Shown here piece after piece: positions 46,433 to 58,624 of a stretch of 64,000 bases of DNA (positions are counted from its first letter, which is position 1; every line of letters starts with the position of its first letter). The notes beneath the pieces were generated by a model. The model had not been told where the DNA came from. It saw only the letters and a list, made by a program, of their open reading frames with translations, and made no database searches. Source of the DNA: Argentina anserina (lineage: Eukaryota > Streptophyta > Magnoliopsida > Rosales > Rosaceae); the NCBI RefSeq assembly GCF_933775445.1, contig NW_026089421.1, positions 1-64,000 on the forward strand. The letters are read 5' to 3'. The translations under genes were made by a program, and so were the position numbers.

Positions 46433-48283
46433 ATGCGAGTTTCTATTGAATTTGAGAGTTTTGCTAGTGTGGGAGTGTGTTTCTTTCAAACTGAGTATCT
46501 TTACATCGTTTGCGTATCTTTACTATTCCAATTGTGTATCTTTACATCGTTTGCGTATCTTTACTATTCCAATTGTGTATCTTTTCATTTCTCGTTTGAG
46601 TATCTTTCTGTAAGGCTTCTGATGCGAGTTTCTATTGTATTTGAGAGTTTTGCAAGTGTGGGAGTGTGTTTCTTTCAAACTGAGTATCTTTACATCGTTT
46701 GCGTATCTTTACTATTCCAATTGTGTATCTTTACATCGTTTGCGTATCTTTACTATTCCAATTGTGTATCTTTACATCGTTTGTGTATCTTTACTATTCC
46801 AATTGTGTATCTTTTCATTTCTCGTTTGAGTATCTTTCTGTAAGGCTTCTGATGCGAGTTTCTATTGTATTTGAGAGTTTTGCAAGTGTGGGAGTGTGTT
46901 TCTTTCAAACTGAGTATCTTTACATCGTTTGCGTATCTTTACTATTCCAATTGTGTATCTTTACATCGTTCGCGTATCTTTACTATTCCAATTGTGTATC
47001 TTTTCATTTCTCGTTTGAGTATCATTCTGTAAGGCTTCTGATGCGAGTTTCTATTGTATTTGAGAGTTTTGCAAGTGTGGGAGTGTGTTTCTTTCAAACT
47101 GAGTATCTTTACATCGTTTGCGTATCTTTACTATTCTAATTGTGTATCTTTTCATTTCACGTTTGAGTATCTTTCTGTAAGGCTTCTGATGCGAGTTTCT
47201 ATTGTATTTGAGAGTTTTGCAAGTGTGGGAGTGTGTTTCTTTCAAACTGAGTATCTTTACATCGTTTGCGTATCTTTACTATTCCAATTATGTATCTTTA
47301 CATCGTTTGCGTATCATTACTATTCCAATTGTGTATCTTTTCATTTCTCGTTTGAGTATCTTTCTGTAAGGCTTTCTGATGCGAGTTTCTATTGAATTTG
47401 AGAGTTTTGCAAGTGTGGGAGTGTGTTTCTTTCAAACTGAGTATCTTTACATCGTTTGCGTATCTTTACTATTCCAATTGTGTATCTTTACATCGTTTGC
47501 GTATCTTTACTATTCCAATTGTGTATCTTTTCATTTCTCGTTTGAGTATCTTTCTGTAAGGCTTCTGATGCGAGTTTCTATTGTATTTGAGAGTTTTGCA
47601 AGTGTGGGAGTGTGTTTCTTTCAAACTGAGTATCTTTACATCGTTTGCGTATCTTTACTATTCCAATTGTGTATCTTTACATCGTTTGCGTATCTTTACT
47701 ATTCCAATTGTGTATCTTTTCATTTCTCGTTTGAGTATCTTTCTGTAAGGCTTCTGATGCGAGTTTCTATTGTATTTGAGAGTTTTGCAAGTGTGGGAGT
47801 GTGTTTCTTTCAAACTGAGTATCTTTACATCGTTTGCGTATCTTTACTATTCCAATTGTGTATCTTTTCATTTCTCGTTTGAGTATCTTTCTGTAAGGCT
47901 TCTGATGCGAGTTTCTATTGTATTTGAGAGTTTTGCAAGTGTGGGAGTGTGTTTCTTTCAAACTGAGTATCTTTACATCGTTTGCGTATCTTTACTATTC
48001 CAATTATGTATCTTTACATCGTTTGCGTATCATTACTATTCCAATTGTGTATCTTTTCATTTTTCGTTTGAGTATCTTTCTGTAAGGCTTTCTGATGCGA
48101 GTTTCTATTGAATTTGAGAGTTTTGCAAGTGTGGGAGTGTGTTTCTTTCAAACTGAGTATCTTTACATCGTTTGCGTATCTTTACTATTCCAATTGTGTA
48201 TCTTTACATCGTTTGCGTATCTTTACTATTCCAATTGTGTATCTTTTCATTTCTCGTTTGAGTATCTTTCTGTAAGGCTTCTG
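46433..48283 (+). repeat. HOR mosaic resembling 35,400-37,439
   Basis: Units are A, C, D, E, F, G, 189, 148, F and G. B is missing, as at 41,104. From C onwards the order equals 35,778-37,439 at an offset of 10,844 bp, including the CATTTTTCG mark at 48,063. This shows that distant parts of zone III exchanged sequence or share a common source. Confidence 0.9.
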
Positions 48284-48513
48284 ATGCGAGTTTCTATTGT
48301 ATTTGAGAGTTTTGCAAGTGTGGGAGTGTGTTTCTTTCAAACTGAGTATCTTTACATCGTTTGCGTATCTTTACTATTCCAATTGTGTATCTTTACATCG
48401 TTTGCGTATCTTTACTATTCCAATTGTGTATCTTTACATCGTTCGCGTATCTTTACTATTCCAATTGTGTATCTTTTCATTTCTCGTTTGAGTATCATTC
48501 TGTAAGGCTTCTG
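48284..48513 (+). repeat. Hybrid C/D unit, 230 bp
   Basis: This unit has three subrepeats like C, but its third copy carries CGTTCGCG and the unit ends CATTCTG, both features of D. It is followed directly by E, so one unit stands where C plus D would normally be. A crossover between the aligned subrepeats of C and D, removing one unit length, explains it. Confidence 0.88.
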
Positions 48514-50595
48514 ATGCGAGTTTCTATTGTATTTGAGAGTTTTGCAAGTGTGGGAGTGTGTTTCTTTCAAACTGAGTATCTTTACATCGTTTGCGTATCT
48601 TTACTATTCTAATTGTGTATCTTTTCATTTCACGTTTGAGTATCTTTCTGTAAGGCTTCTGATGCGAGTTTCTATTGTATTTGAGAGTTTTGCAAGTGTG
48701 GGAGTGTGTTTCTTTCAAACTGAGTATCTTTACATCGTTTGCGTATCTTTACTATTCCAATTATGTATCTTTACATCGTTTGCGTATCATTACTATTCCA
48801 ATTGTGTATCTTTTCATTTCTCGTTTGAGTATCTTTCTGTAAGGCTTTCTGATGCGAGTTTCTATTGAATTTGAGAGTTTTGCAAGTGTGGGAGTGTGTT
48901 TCTTTCAAACTGAGTATCTTTACATCGTTTGCGTATCTTTACTATTCCAATTGTGTATCTTTACATCGTTTGCGTATCTTTACTATTCCAATTGTGTATC
49001 TTTTCATTTCTCGTTTGAGTATCTTTCTGTAAGGCTTCTGATGCGAGTTTCTATTTTATTTGAGAGTTTTGCAAGTGTGGGAGTGTGTTTCTTTCAAACT
49101 GAGTATCTTTACATCGTTTGCGTATCTTTACTATTCCAATTGTGTATCTTTACATCGTTTGCGTATCTTTACTATTCCAATTGTGTATCTTTTCATTTCT
49201 CGTTTGAGTATCTTTCTGTAAGGCTTCTGATGCGAGTTTCTATTGTATTTGAGAGTTTTGCAAGTGTGGGAGTGTGTTTCTTTCAAACTGAGTATCTTTA
49301 CATCGTTTGCGTATCTTTACTATTCCAATTGTGTATCTTTACATCGTTTGCGTATCTTTACTATTCCAATTGTGTATCTTTTCATTTCTCGTTTGAGTAT
49401 CTTTCTGTAAGGCTTTCTGATGCGAGTTTCTATTGAATTTGAGAGTTTTGCTAGTGTGGGAGTGTGTTTCTTTCAAACTGAGTATCTTTACATCGTTTGC
49501 GTATCTTTACTATTCCAATTGTGTATGTTTACATCGTTTGCGTATCTTTACTATTCCAATTGTGTATCTTTTCATTTCTCGTTTGAGTATCTTTCTGTAA
49601 GGCTTCTGATGCGAGTTTCTATTGTATTTGAGAGTTTTGCAAGTGTGGGAGTGTGTTTCTTTCAAACTGAGTATCTTTACATCGTTTGCGTATCTTTACT
49701 ATTCCAATTGTGTATCTTTACATCGTTTGCGTATCTTTACTATTCCAATTGTGTATCTTTACATCGTTTGCGTATCTTTACTATTCCAATTGTGTATCTT
49801 TTCATTTCTCGTTTGAGTATCTTTCTGTAAGGCTTCTGATGCGAGTTTCTATTGTATTTGAGAGTTTTGCAAGTGTGGGAGTGTGTTTCTTTCAAACTGA
49901 GTATCTTTACATCGTTTGCGTATCTTTACTATTCCAATTGTGTATCTTTACATCGTTTGCGTATCTTTACTATTCCAATTGTGTATCTTTACATCGTTTG
50001 TGTATCTTTACTATTCCAATTGTGTATCTTTTCATTTCTCGTTTGAGTATCTTTCTGTAAGGCTTCTGATGCGAGTTTCTATTGTATTTGAGAGTTTTGC
50101 AAGTGTGGGAGTGTGTTTCTTTCAAACTGAGTATCTTTACATCGTTTGCGTATCTTTACTATTCCAATTGTGTATCTTTACATCGTTCGCGTATCTTTAC
50201 TATTCCAATTGTGTATCTTTTCATTTCTCGTTTGAGTATCATTCTGTAAGGCTTCTGATGCGAGTTTCTATTGTATTTGAGAGTTTTGCAAGTGTGGGAG
50301 TGTGTTTCTTTCAAACTGAGTATCTTTACATCGTTTGCGTATCTTTACTATTCTAATTGTGTATCTTTTCATTTCACGTTTGAGTATCTTTCTGTAAGGC
50401 TTCTGATGCGAGTTTCTATTGTATTTGAGAGTTTTGCAAGTGTGGGAGTGTGTTTCTTTCAAACTGAGTATCTTTACATCGTTTGCGTATCTTTACTATT
50501 CCAATTATGTATCTTTACATCGTTTGCGTATCATTACTATTCCAATTGTGTATCTTTTCATTTCTCGTTTGAGTATCTTTCTGTAAGGCTTTCTG
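48514..50595 (+). repeat. HOR pieces E-F-G ... A-C-C-D-E-F
   Basis: Units are E, F, G, 189 with TTTTATTTG, 190, A (with a private GTATGTTTAC near 49,527), a 230-bp unit with three GCGTATC copies, C (230), D, E and F. The two adjacent 230-bp units take the place of B and C. The TTTTATTTG mark links this stretch to 42,850, 50,785 and 51,988. Confidence 0.89.
49609..49838 (+). repeat. Reference 230-bp unit (three 41-bp copies)
   Basis: This unit holds three consecutive 41-bp subrepeats, all with the GCGTATC form, giving 189 + 41 = 230 bp. In most other 230-bp units the third copy carries GTGTATC instead, so this one is atypical. It sits directly before a second 230-bp unit (49,839-50,068), one of only two places where two long units are adjacent, the other being 16,061-16,521. 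No unit in the window has four copies. Confidence 0.93.
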
Positions 50596-52365
50596 ATGCG
50601 AGTTTCTATTGAATTTGAGAGTTTTGCAAGTGTGGGAGTGTGTTTCTTTCAAACTGAGTATCTTTACATCGTTTGCGTATCTTTACTATTCCAATTGTGT
50701 ATCTTTACATCGTTTGCGTATCTTTACTATTCCAATTGTGTATCTTTTCATTTCTCGTTTGAGTATCTTTCTGTAAGGCTTCTGATGCGAGTTTCTATTT
50801 TATTTGAGAGTTTTGCAAGTGTGGGAGTGTGTTTCTTTCAAACTGAGTATCTTTACATCGTTTGCGTATCTTTACTATTCCAATTATGTATCTTTTCATT
50901 TCTCGTTTGAGTATCTTTCTGTAAGGCTTTCTGATGCGAGTTTCTATTGAATTTGAGAGTTTTGCTAGTGTGGGAGTGTGTTTCTTTCAAACTGAGTATC
51001 TTTACATCGTTTGCGTATCTTTACTATTCCAATTGTGTATCTTTACATCGTTTGCGTATCTTTACTATTCCAATTGTGTATCTTTTCATTTCTCGTTTGA
51101 GTATCTTTCTGTAAGGCTTCTGATGCGAGTTTCTATTGTATTTGAGAGTTTTGCAAGTGTGGGAGTGTGTTTCTTTCAAACTGAGTATCTTTACATCGTT
51201 TGCGTATCTTTACTATTCCAATTATGTATCTTTTCATTTCTCGTTTGAGTATCTTTCTGTAAGGCTTTCTGATGCGAGTTTCTATTGAATTTGAGAGTTT
51301 TGCTAGTGTGGGAGTGTGTTTCTTTCAAACTGAGTATCTTTACATCGTTTGCGTATCTTTACTATTCCAATTGTGTATCTTTACATCGTTCGCGTATCTT
51401 TACTATTCCAATTGTGTATCTTTTCATTTCTCGTTTGAGTATCATTCTGTAAGGCTTCTGATGCGAGTTTCTATTGTATTTGAGAGTTTTGCAAGTGTGG
51501 GAGTGTGTTTCTTTCAAACTGAGTATCTTTACATCGTTTGCGTATCTTTACTATTCTAATTGTGTATCTTTTCATTTCACGTTTGAGTATCTTTCTGTAA
51601 GGCTTCTGATGCGAGTTTCTATTGTATTTGAGAGTTTTGCAAGTGTGGGAGTGTGTTTCTTTCAAACTGAGTATCTTTACATCGTTTGCGTATCTTTACT
51701 ATTCCAATTATGTATCTTTACATCGTTTGCGTATCATTACTATTCCAATTGTGTATCTTTTCATTTCTCGTTTGAGTATCTTTCTGTAAGGCTTTCTGAT
51801 GCGAGTTTCTATTGAATTTGAGAGTTTTGCAAGTGTGGGAGTGTGTTTCTTTCAAACTGAGTATCTTTACATCGTTTGCGTATCTTTACTATTCCAATTG
51901 TGTATCTTTACATCGTTTGCGTATCTTTACTATTCCAATTGTGTATCTTTTCATTTCTCGTTTGAGTATCTTTCTGTAAGGCTTCTGATGCGAGTTTCTA
52001 TTTTATTTGAGAGTTTTGCAAGTGTGGGAGTGTGTTTCTTTCAAACTGAGTATCTTTACATCGTTTGCGTATCTTTACTATTCCAATTGTGTATCTTTAC
52101 ATCGTTTGCGTATCTTTACTATTCCAATTGTGTATCTTTTCATTTCTCGTTTGAGTATCTTTCTGTAAGGCTTCTGATGCGAGTTTCTATTGTATTTGAG
52201 AGTTTTGCAAGTGTGGGAGTGTGTTTCTTTCAAACTGAGTATCTTTACATCGTTTGCGTATCTTTACTATTCCAATTGTGTATCTTTACATCGTTTGCGT
52301 ATCTTTACTATTCGAATTGTGTATCTTTTCATTTCTCGTTTGAGTATCTTTCTGTAAGGCTTCTG
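50596..52365 (+). repeat. Last zone III units, with A/D hybrid and 1,203-bp offset copies
   Basis: Units are G, 149 (TTTTATTTG, CAATTATG), A, 149 (CAATTATG), a hybrid that starts as A (GAATTT, GCTAGTG) and ends as D (CGTTCGCG, CATTCTG), then E, F, G, 189 (TTTTATTTG) and 189 (TTCGAATTG). E, F and G at 51,461-51,987 match 50,258-50,784 at an offset of 1,203 bp. No 230-bp unit occurs from 50,069 onwards. Confidence 0.89.
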
Positions 52366-53339
52366 ATCCGAGTTTCTATTGTATTTGAGAGTTTTGCAAG
52401 TGTGGGACTGTGTTTCTTTCAAACTGAGTATCTTTACATCGTTTGCGTATCTTTACTATTCCAATTGTGTATCTTTTCATTTCTCGTTTGAGTATCTTTC
52501 TGTAAGGCTTTCTGATGCGAGTTTCTATTGTATTTGAGAATTTTACAAGTGTGGGAGTGTGTTTCTTTCAAACTGAGTATCTTTACATCGTTTGCGTATC
52601 TTTACTATTCCAATTGTGTATCTTTTCATTTCTCGTTTGAGTATCTTTCTGTAAGGCTTTCTGATGCGAGTTTCTATTGTATTTGAGAATTTTACAAGTG
52701 TGGGAGTGTGTTTCTTTCAAACTGAGTATCTTTACATCGTTTGCGTATCTTTACTATTCCAATTGTGTATCTTTTCATTTCTCGTTTGAGTATCTTTCTG
52801 TAAGGCTTTCTGATGCGAGTTTCTATTGTATTTGAGAATTTTGCAAGTGTGGGAGTGTGTTTCTTTCAAACTGAGTATCTTTACATCGTTTGCGTATCTT
52901 TACTATTCCAATTGTGTATCTTTACATCGTTTGTGTATCTTTACTATTCCAATTGTGTATCTTTTCATTTCTCGTTTGAGTATCTTTCTGTAAGGCTTCT
53001 GATGCGAGTTTCTATTGTATTTGAGAGTTTTGCAAGTGTGGGACTGTGTTTCTTTCAAACTGAGTATCTTTACATCGTTTGCGTATCTTTACTATTCCAA
53101 TTGTGTATCTTTACATTGTTTGCGTATCTTTACTATTCCAATTGTGTATCTTTTCATTTCTCGTTTGAGTATCTTTCTGTAAGGCTTCTGATGCGAGTTT
53201 CTATTGTATTTGAGAGTTTTGCAAGTGTGGGACTGTGTTTCTTTCAAACTGAGTATCTTTACATCGTTTGCGTATCTTTACTATTCCAATTGTGTATCTT
53301 TTCATTTCTCGTTTGAGTATCTTTCTGTAAGGCTTTCTG
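52366..53339 (+). repeat. Transition to zone IV
   Basis: Units are 149 (starting ATCCGAG, with GGGACTG), 149 and 149 (both GAGAATTTTACAAG), 189 (GAGAATTTT, GTGTATC), 189 (GGGACTG, CATTG) and 149 (GGGACTG). The ATCCGAG start is a private change of the otherwise highly constant ATGCGAG. Three short units in a row occur here only. Confidence 0.89.
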
Positions 53340-54623
53340 ATGCGAGTTTCTATTGTATTTGAGAATTTTGCAAGTGTGGGAGTGTGTTTCTTTCAAACTG
53401 AGTATCTTTACATCGTTTGCGTATCTTTACTATTCCAATTGTGTATCTTTACATCGTTTGCGTATCTTTACTATTCCAATTGTGTATCTTTTCATTTCTC
53501 GTTTGAGTATCTTTCTGTAAGGCTTCTGATGCGAGTTTCTATTGTATTTGAGAGTTTTGGAAGTGTGGGAGTGTGTTTCTTTCAAACTGAGTATCTTTAC
53601 ATCGTTTGCGTATCTTTACTATTCCAATTATGTATCTTTAGATCGTTTGCGTATCTTTACTATTCCAATTGTGTATCTTTTCATTTCTCGTTTGAGTATC
53701 TTTCTGTAAGGCTTCTGATGCGAGTTTCTATTGTATTTGAGAGTTTTGCAAGTGTGGGAGTGTGTTTCTTTCAAACTGAGTATCTTTACATCGTTTGCGT
53801 ATCTTTACTATTCCAATTGTGTATCTTTACATCGTTTGCGTATCTTTACTATTCCAATTGTGTATCTTTTCATTTCTCGTTTGAGTATCTTTCTGTAAGG
53901 CTTTCTGATGCGAGTTTCTATTGAATTTGAGAGTTTTGCAAGTGTGGGAGTGTGTTTCTTTCAAACTGAGTATCTTTACATCGTTTGCGTATCTTTACTA
54001 TTCCAATTGTGTATCTTTACATCGTTTGCGTATCTTTACTATTCCAATTGTGTATCTTTTCATTTCTCGTTTGAGTATCTTTCTGTAAGGCTTCTGATGC
54101 GAGTTTCTATTGTATTTGAGAGTTTTGCAAGTGTGGGAGTGTGTTTCTTTCAAACTGAGTATCTTTACATCGTTTGCGTATCTTTACTATTCCAATTGTG
54201 TATCTTTACATCGTTTGCGTATCTTTACTATTCGAATTGTGTATCTTTTCATTTCTCGTTTGAGTATCTTTCTGTAAGGCTTCTGATGCGAGTTTCTATT
54301 GTATTTGAGAGTTTTCCAAGTGTGGGACTGTGTTTCTTTCAAACTGAGTATCTTTACATCGTTTGCGTATCTTTACTATTCCAATTGTGTATCTTTACAT
54401 TGTTTGCGTATCTTTACTATTCCAATTGTGTATCTTTTCATTTCTCGTTTGAGTATCTTTCTGTAAGGCTTCTGATGCGAGTTTCTATTGTATTTGAGAG
54501 TTTTGCAAGTGTGGGACTGTGTTTCTTTCAAACTGAGTATCTTTACATCGTTTGCGTATCTTTACTATTCCAATTGTGTATCTTTTCATTTCTCGTTTGA
54601 GTATCTTTCTGTAAGGCTTTCTG
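53340..54623 (+). repeat. Zone IV 1,284-bp seven-unit HOR, copy 1
   Basis: Unit lengths are 189, 189, 190, 189, 189, 189 and 149. Marks are GAGAATTTT in unit 1, TTTTGGAAG and CAATTATG in unit 2, the junction T ending unit 3, GAATTTGAG in unit 4, CATTG in unit 6 and GGGACTG in unit 7. Private changes here are TTTAGATCG near 53,641, TTCGAATTG near 54,234 and TTTTCCAAG near 54,316. Confidence 0.91.
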
Positions 54624-55718
54624 ATGCGAGTTTCTATTGTATTTGAGAATTTTGCAAGTGTGGGAGTGTGTTTCTTTCAAACTGAGTATCTTTACATCGT
54701 TTGCGTATCTTTACTATTCCAATTGTGTATCTTTACATCGTTTGCGTATCTTTACTATTCCAATTGTGTATCTTTTCATTTCTCGTTTGAGTATCTTTCT
54801 GTAAGGCTTCTGATGCGAGTTTCTATTGTATTTGAGAGTTTTGCAAGTGTGGGAGTGTGTTTCTTTCAAACTGAGTATCTTTACATCGTTTGCGTATCTT
54901 TACTATTCCAATTATGTATCTTTACATCGTTTGCGTATCTTTACTATTCCAATTGTGTATCTTTTCATTTCTCGTTTGAGTATCTTTCTGTAAGGCTTCT
55001 GATGCGAGTTTCTATTGTATTTGAGAGTTTTGCAAGTGTGGGAGTGTGTTTCTTTCAAACTGAGTATCTTTACATCGTTTGCGTATCTTTACTATTCCAA
55101 TTGTGTATCTTTACATCGTTTGCGTATCTTTACTATTCCAATTGTGTATCTTTTCATTTCTCGTTTGAGTATCTTTCTGTAAGGCTTTCTGATGCGAGTT
55201 TCTATTGAATTTGAGAGTTTTGCAAGTGTGGGAGTGTGTTTCTTTCAAACTGAGTATCTTTACATCGTTTGCGTATCTTTACTATTCCAATTGTGTATCT
55301 TTACATCGTTTGCGTATCTTTACTATTCCAATTGTGTATCTTTTCATTTCTCGTTTGAGTATCTTTCTGTAAGGCTTCTTATGCGAGTTTCTATTGTATT
55401 TGAGAGTTTTGCAAGTGTGGGAGTGTGTTTCTTTCAAACTGAGTATCTTTACATCGTTTGCGTATCTTTACTATTCCAATTGTGTATCTTTACATCGTTT
55501 GCGTATCTTTACTATTCCAATTGTGTATCTTTTCATTTCTCGTTTGAGTATCTTTCTGTAAGGCTTCTGATGCGAGTTTCTATTGTATTTGAGAGTTTTG
55601 CAAGTGTGGGAGTGTGTTTCTTTCAAACTGAGTATCTTTACATCGTTTGCGTATCTTTACTATTCCAATTGTGTATCTTTTCATTTCTCGCTTGAGTATC
55701 TTTCTGTAAGGCTTTCTG
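54624..55718 (+). repeat. Zone IV HOR, six-unit form, 1,095 bp
   Basis: Lengths are 189, 189, 190, 189, 189 and 149. One 189-bp unit, the CATTG one, is missing, and the closing short unit has TCGCTTGAG with GGGAGTG rather than GGGACTG. Unit 2 has CAATTATG with GCAAGTG. A private CTTCTTATG lies near 55,379. Confidence 0.9.
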
Positions 55719-57002
55719 ATGCGAGTTTCTATTGTATTTGAGAATTTTGCAAGTGTGGGAGTGTGTTTCTTTCAAACTGAGTATCTTTACATCGTTTGCG
55801 TATCTTTACTATTCCAATTGTGTATCTTTACATCGTTTGCGTATCTTTACTATTCCAATTGTGTATCTTTTCATTTCTCGTTTGAGTATCTTTCTGTAAG
55901 GCTTCTGATGCGAGTTTCTATTGTATTTGAGAGTTTTGGAAGTGTGGAAGTGTGTTTCTTTCAAACTGAGTATCTTTACATCGTTTGCGTATCTTTACTA
56001 TTCCAATTATGTATCTTTACATCGTTTGCGTATCTTTACTATTCCAATTGTGTATCTTTTCATTTCTCGTTTGAGTATCTTTCTGTAAGGCTTCTGATGC
56101 GAGTTTCTATTGTATTTGAGAGTTTTGCAAGTGTGGGAGTGTGTTTCTTTCAAACTGAGTATCTTTACATCGTTTGCGTATCTTTACTATTCCAATTGTG
56201 TATCTTTACATCGTTTGCGTATCTTTACTATTCGAATTGTGTATCTTTTCATTTCTCGTTTGAGTATCTTTCTGTAACGCTTTCTGATGCGAGTTTCTAT
56301 TGAATTTGAGAGTTTTGCAAGTGTGGGAGTGTGTTTCTTTCAAACTGAGTATCTTTACATCGTTTGCGTATCTTTACTATTCCAATTGTGTATCTTTACA
56401 TCGTTTGCGTATCTTTACTATTCCAATTGTGTATCTTTTCATTTCTCGTTTGAGTATCTTTCTGTAAGGCTTCTGATGCGAGTTTCTATTGTATTTGAGA
56501 GTTTTGCAAGTGTGGGAGTGTGTTTCTTTCAAACTGAGTATCTTTACATCGTTTGCGTATCTTTACTATTCCAATTGTGTATCTTTACATCGTTTGCGTA
56601 TCTTTACTATTCCAATTGTGTATCTTTTCATTTCTCGTTTGAGTATCTTTCTGTAAGGCTTCTGATGCGAGTTTCTATTGTATTTGAGAGTTTTGCAAGT
56701 GTGGGAGTGTGTTTCTTTCAAACTGAGTATCTTTACATCGTTTGCGTATCTTTACTATTCCAATTGTGTATCTTTACATTGTTTGCGTATCTTTACTATT
56801 CCAATTGTGTATCTTTTCATTTCTCGTTTGAGTATCTTTCTGTAAGGCTTCTGATGCGAGTTTCTATTGTATTTGAGAGTTTTGCAAGTGTGGGACTGTG
56901 TTTCTTTCAAACTGAGTATCTTTACATCGTTTGCGTATCTTTACTATTCCAATTGTGTATCTTTTCATTTCTCGTTTGAGTATCTTTCTGTAAGGCTTTC
57001 TG
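55719..57002 (+). repeat. Zone IV 1,284-bp HOR, copy 2
   Basis: The seven-unit order repeats. Diagnostic changes are GTGGAAGTG at 55,948 and TAACGCTTTC at 56,278, both repeated exactly 1,622 bp downstream in the copy that begins at 57,341. TTCGAATTG near 56,234 is not shared by that copy. Confidence 0.91.
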
Positions 57003-57340
57003 ATGCGAGTTTCTATTGTATTTGAGAATTTTGCAAGTGTGGGAGTGTGTTTCTTTCAAACTGAGTATCTTTACATCGTTTGCGTATCTTTACTATTCCA
57101 ATTGTGTATCTTTACATCGTTTGCGTATCTTTACTATTCCAATTGTGTATCTTTTCATTTCTCGTTTGAGTATCTTTCTGTAAGGCTTCTGATGCGAGTT
57201 TCTATTGTATTTGAGAGTTTTGCAAGTGTGGGAGTGTGTTTCTTTCAAACTGAGTATCTTTACATCGTTTGCGTATCTTTACTATTCCAATTGTGTATCT
57301 TTTCATTTCTCGCTTGAGTATCTTTCTGTAAGGCTTTCTG
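57003..57340 (+). repeat. Two-unit remnant of zone IV HOR
   Basis: A GAGAATTTT 189-bp unit followed by a 149-bp unit with TCGCTTGAG. The pair adds 338 bp between two otherwise adjacent 1,284-bp copies, giving the 1,622-bp spacing of their shared variants. It resembles the first and last units of the six-unit form at 54,624. Confidence 0.89.
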
Positions 57341-58624
57341 ATGCGAGTTTCTATTGTATTTGAGAATTTTGCAAGTGTGGGAGTGTGTTTCTTTCAAACT
57401 GAGTATCTTTACATCGTTTGCGTATCTTTACTATTCCAATTGTGTATCTTTACATCGTTTGCGTATCTTTACTATTCCAATTGTGTATCTTTTCATTTCT
57501 CGTTTGAGTATCTTTCTGTAAGGCTTCTGATGCGAGTTTCTATTGTATTTGAGAGTTTTGGAAGTGTGGAAGTGTGTTTCTTTCAAACTAAGTATCTTTA
57601 CATCGTTTGCGTATCTTTACTATTCCAATTATGTATCTTTACATCGTTTGCGTATCTTTACTATTCCAATTGTGTATCTTTTCATTTCTCGTTTGAGTAT
57701 CTTTCTGTAAGGCTTCTGATGCGAGTTTCTATTGTATTTGAGAGTTTTGCAAGTGTGGGAGTGTGTTTCTTTCAAACTGAGTATCTTTACATCGTTTGCG
57801 TATCTTTACTATTCCAATTGTGTATCTTTACATCGTTTGCGTATCTTTACTATTCCAATTGTGTATCTTTTCATTTCTCGTTTGAGTATCTTTCTGTAAC
57901 GCTTTCTGATGCGAGTTTCTATTGAATTTGAGAGTTTTGCAAGTGTGGGAGTGTGTTTCTTTCAAACTGAGTATCTTTACATCGTTTGCGTATCTTTACT
58001 ATTCCAATTGTGTATCTTTACATCGTTTGCGTATCTTTACTATTCCAATTGTGTATCTTTTCATTTCTCGTTTGAGTATCTTTCTGTAAGGCTTCTGATG
58101 CGAGTTTCTATTGTATTTGAGAGTTTTGCAAGTGTGGGAGTGTGTTTCTTTCAAACTGAGTATCTTTACATCGTTTGCGTATCTTTACTATTCCAATTGT
58201 GTATCTTTACATCGTTTGCGTATCTTTACTATTCCAATTGTGTATCTTTTCATTTCTCGTTTGAGTATCTTTCTGTAAGGCTTCTGATGCGAGTTTCTAT
58301 TGTATTTGAGAGTTTTGCAAGTGTGGGAGTGTGTTTCTTTCAAACTGAGTATCTTTACATCGTTTGCGTATCTTTACTATTCCAATTGTGTATCTTTACA
58401 TTGTTTGCGTATCTTTACTATTCCAATTGTGTATCTTTTCATTTCTCGTTTGAGTATCTTTCTGTAAGGCTTCTGATGCGAGTTTCTATTGTATTTGAGA
58501 GTTTTGCAAGTGTGGGACTGTGTTTCTTTCAAACTGAGTATCTTTACATCGTTTGCGTATCTTTACTATTCCAATTGTGTATCTTTTCATTTCTCGTTTG
58601 AGTATCTTTCTGTAAGGCTTTCTG
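57341..58624 (+). repeat. Zone IV 1,284-bp HOR, copy 3
   Basis: The seven-unit order again, with GTGGAAGTG at 57,570 and TAACGCTTTC at 57,900 inherited along with copy 2. A private AAACTAAGTATC lies near 57,590. Confidence 0.91.

Noticed and set aside
24317..52365. CRISPR array
   Set aside because: Units are 148-230 bp and continuous. There are no short direct repeats separated by unique spacers, and the sequence between any two motifs is itself repeated. No cas genes are present.
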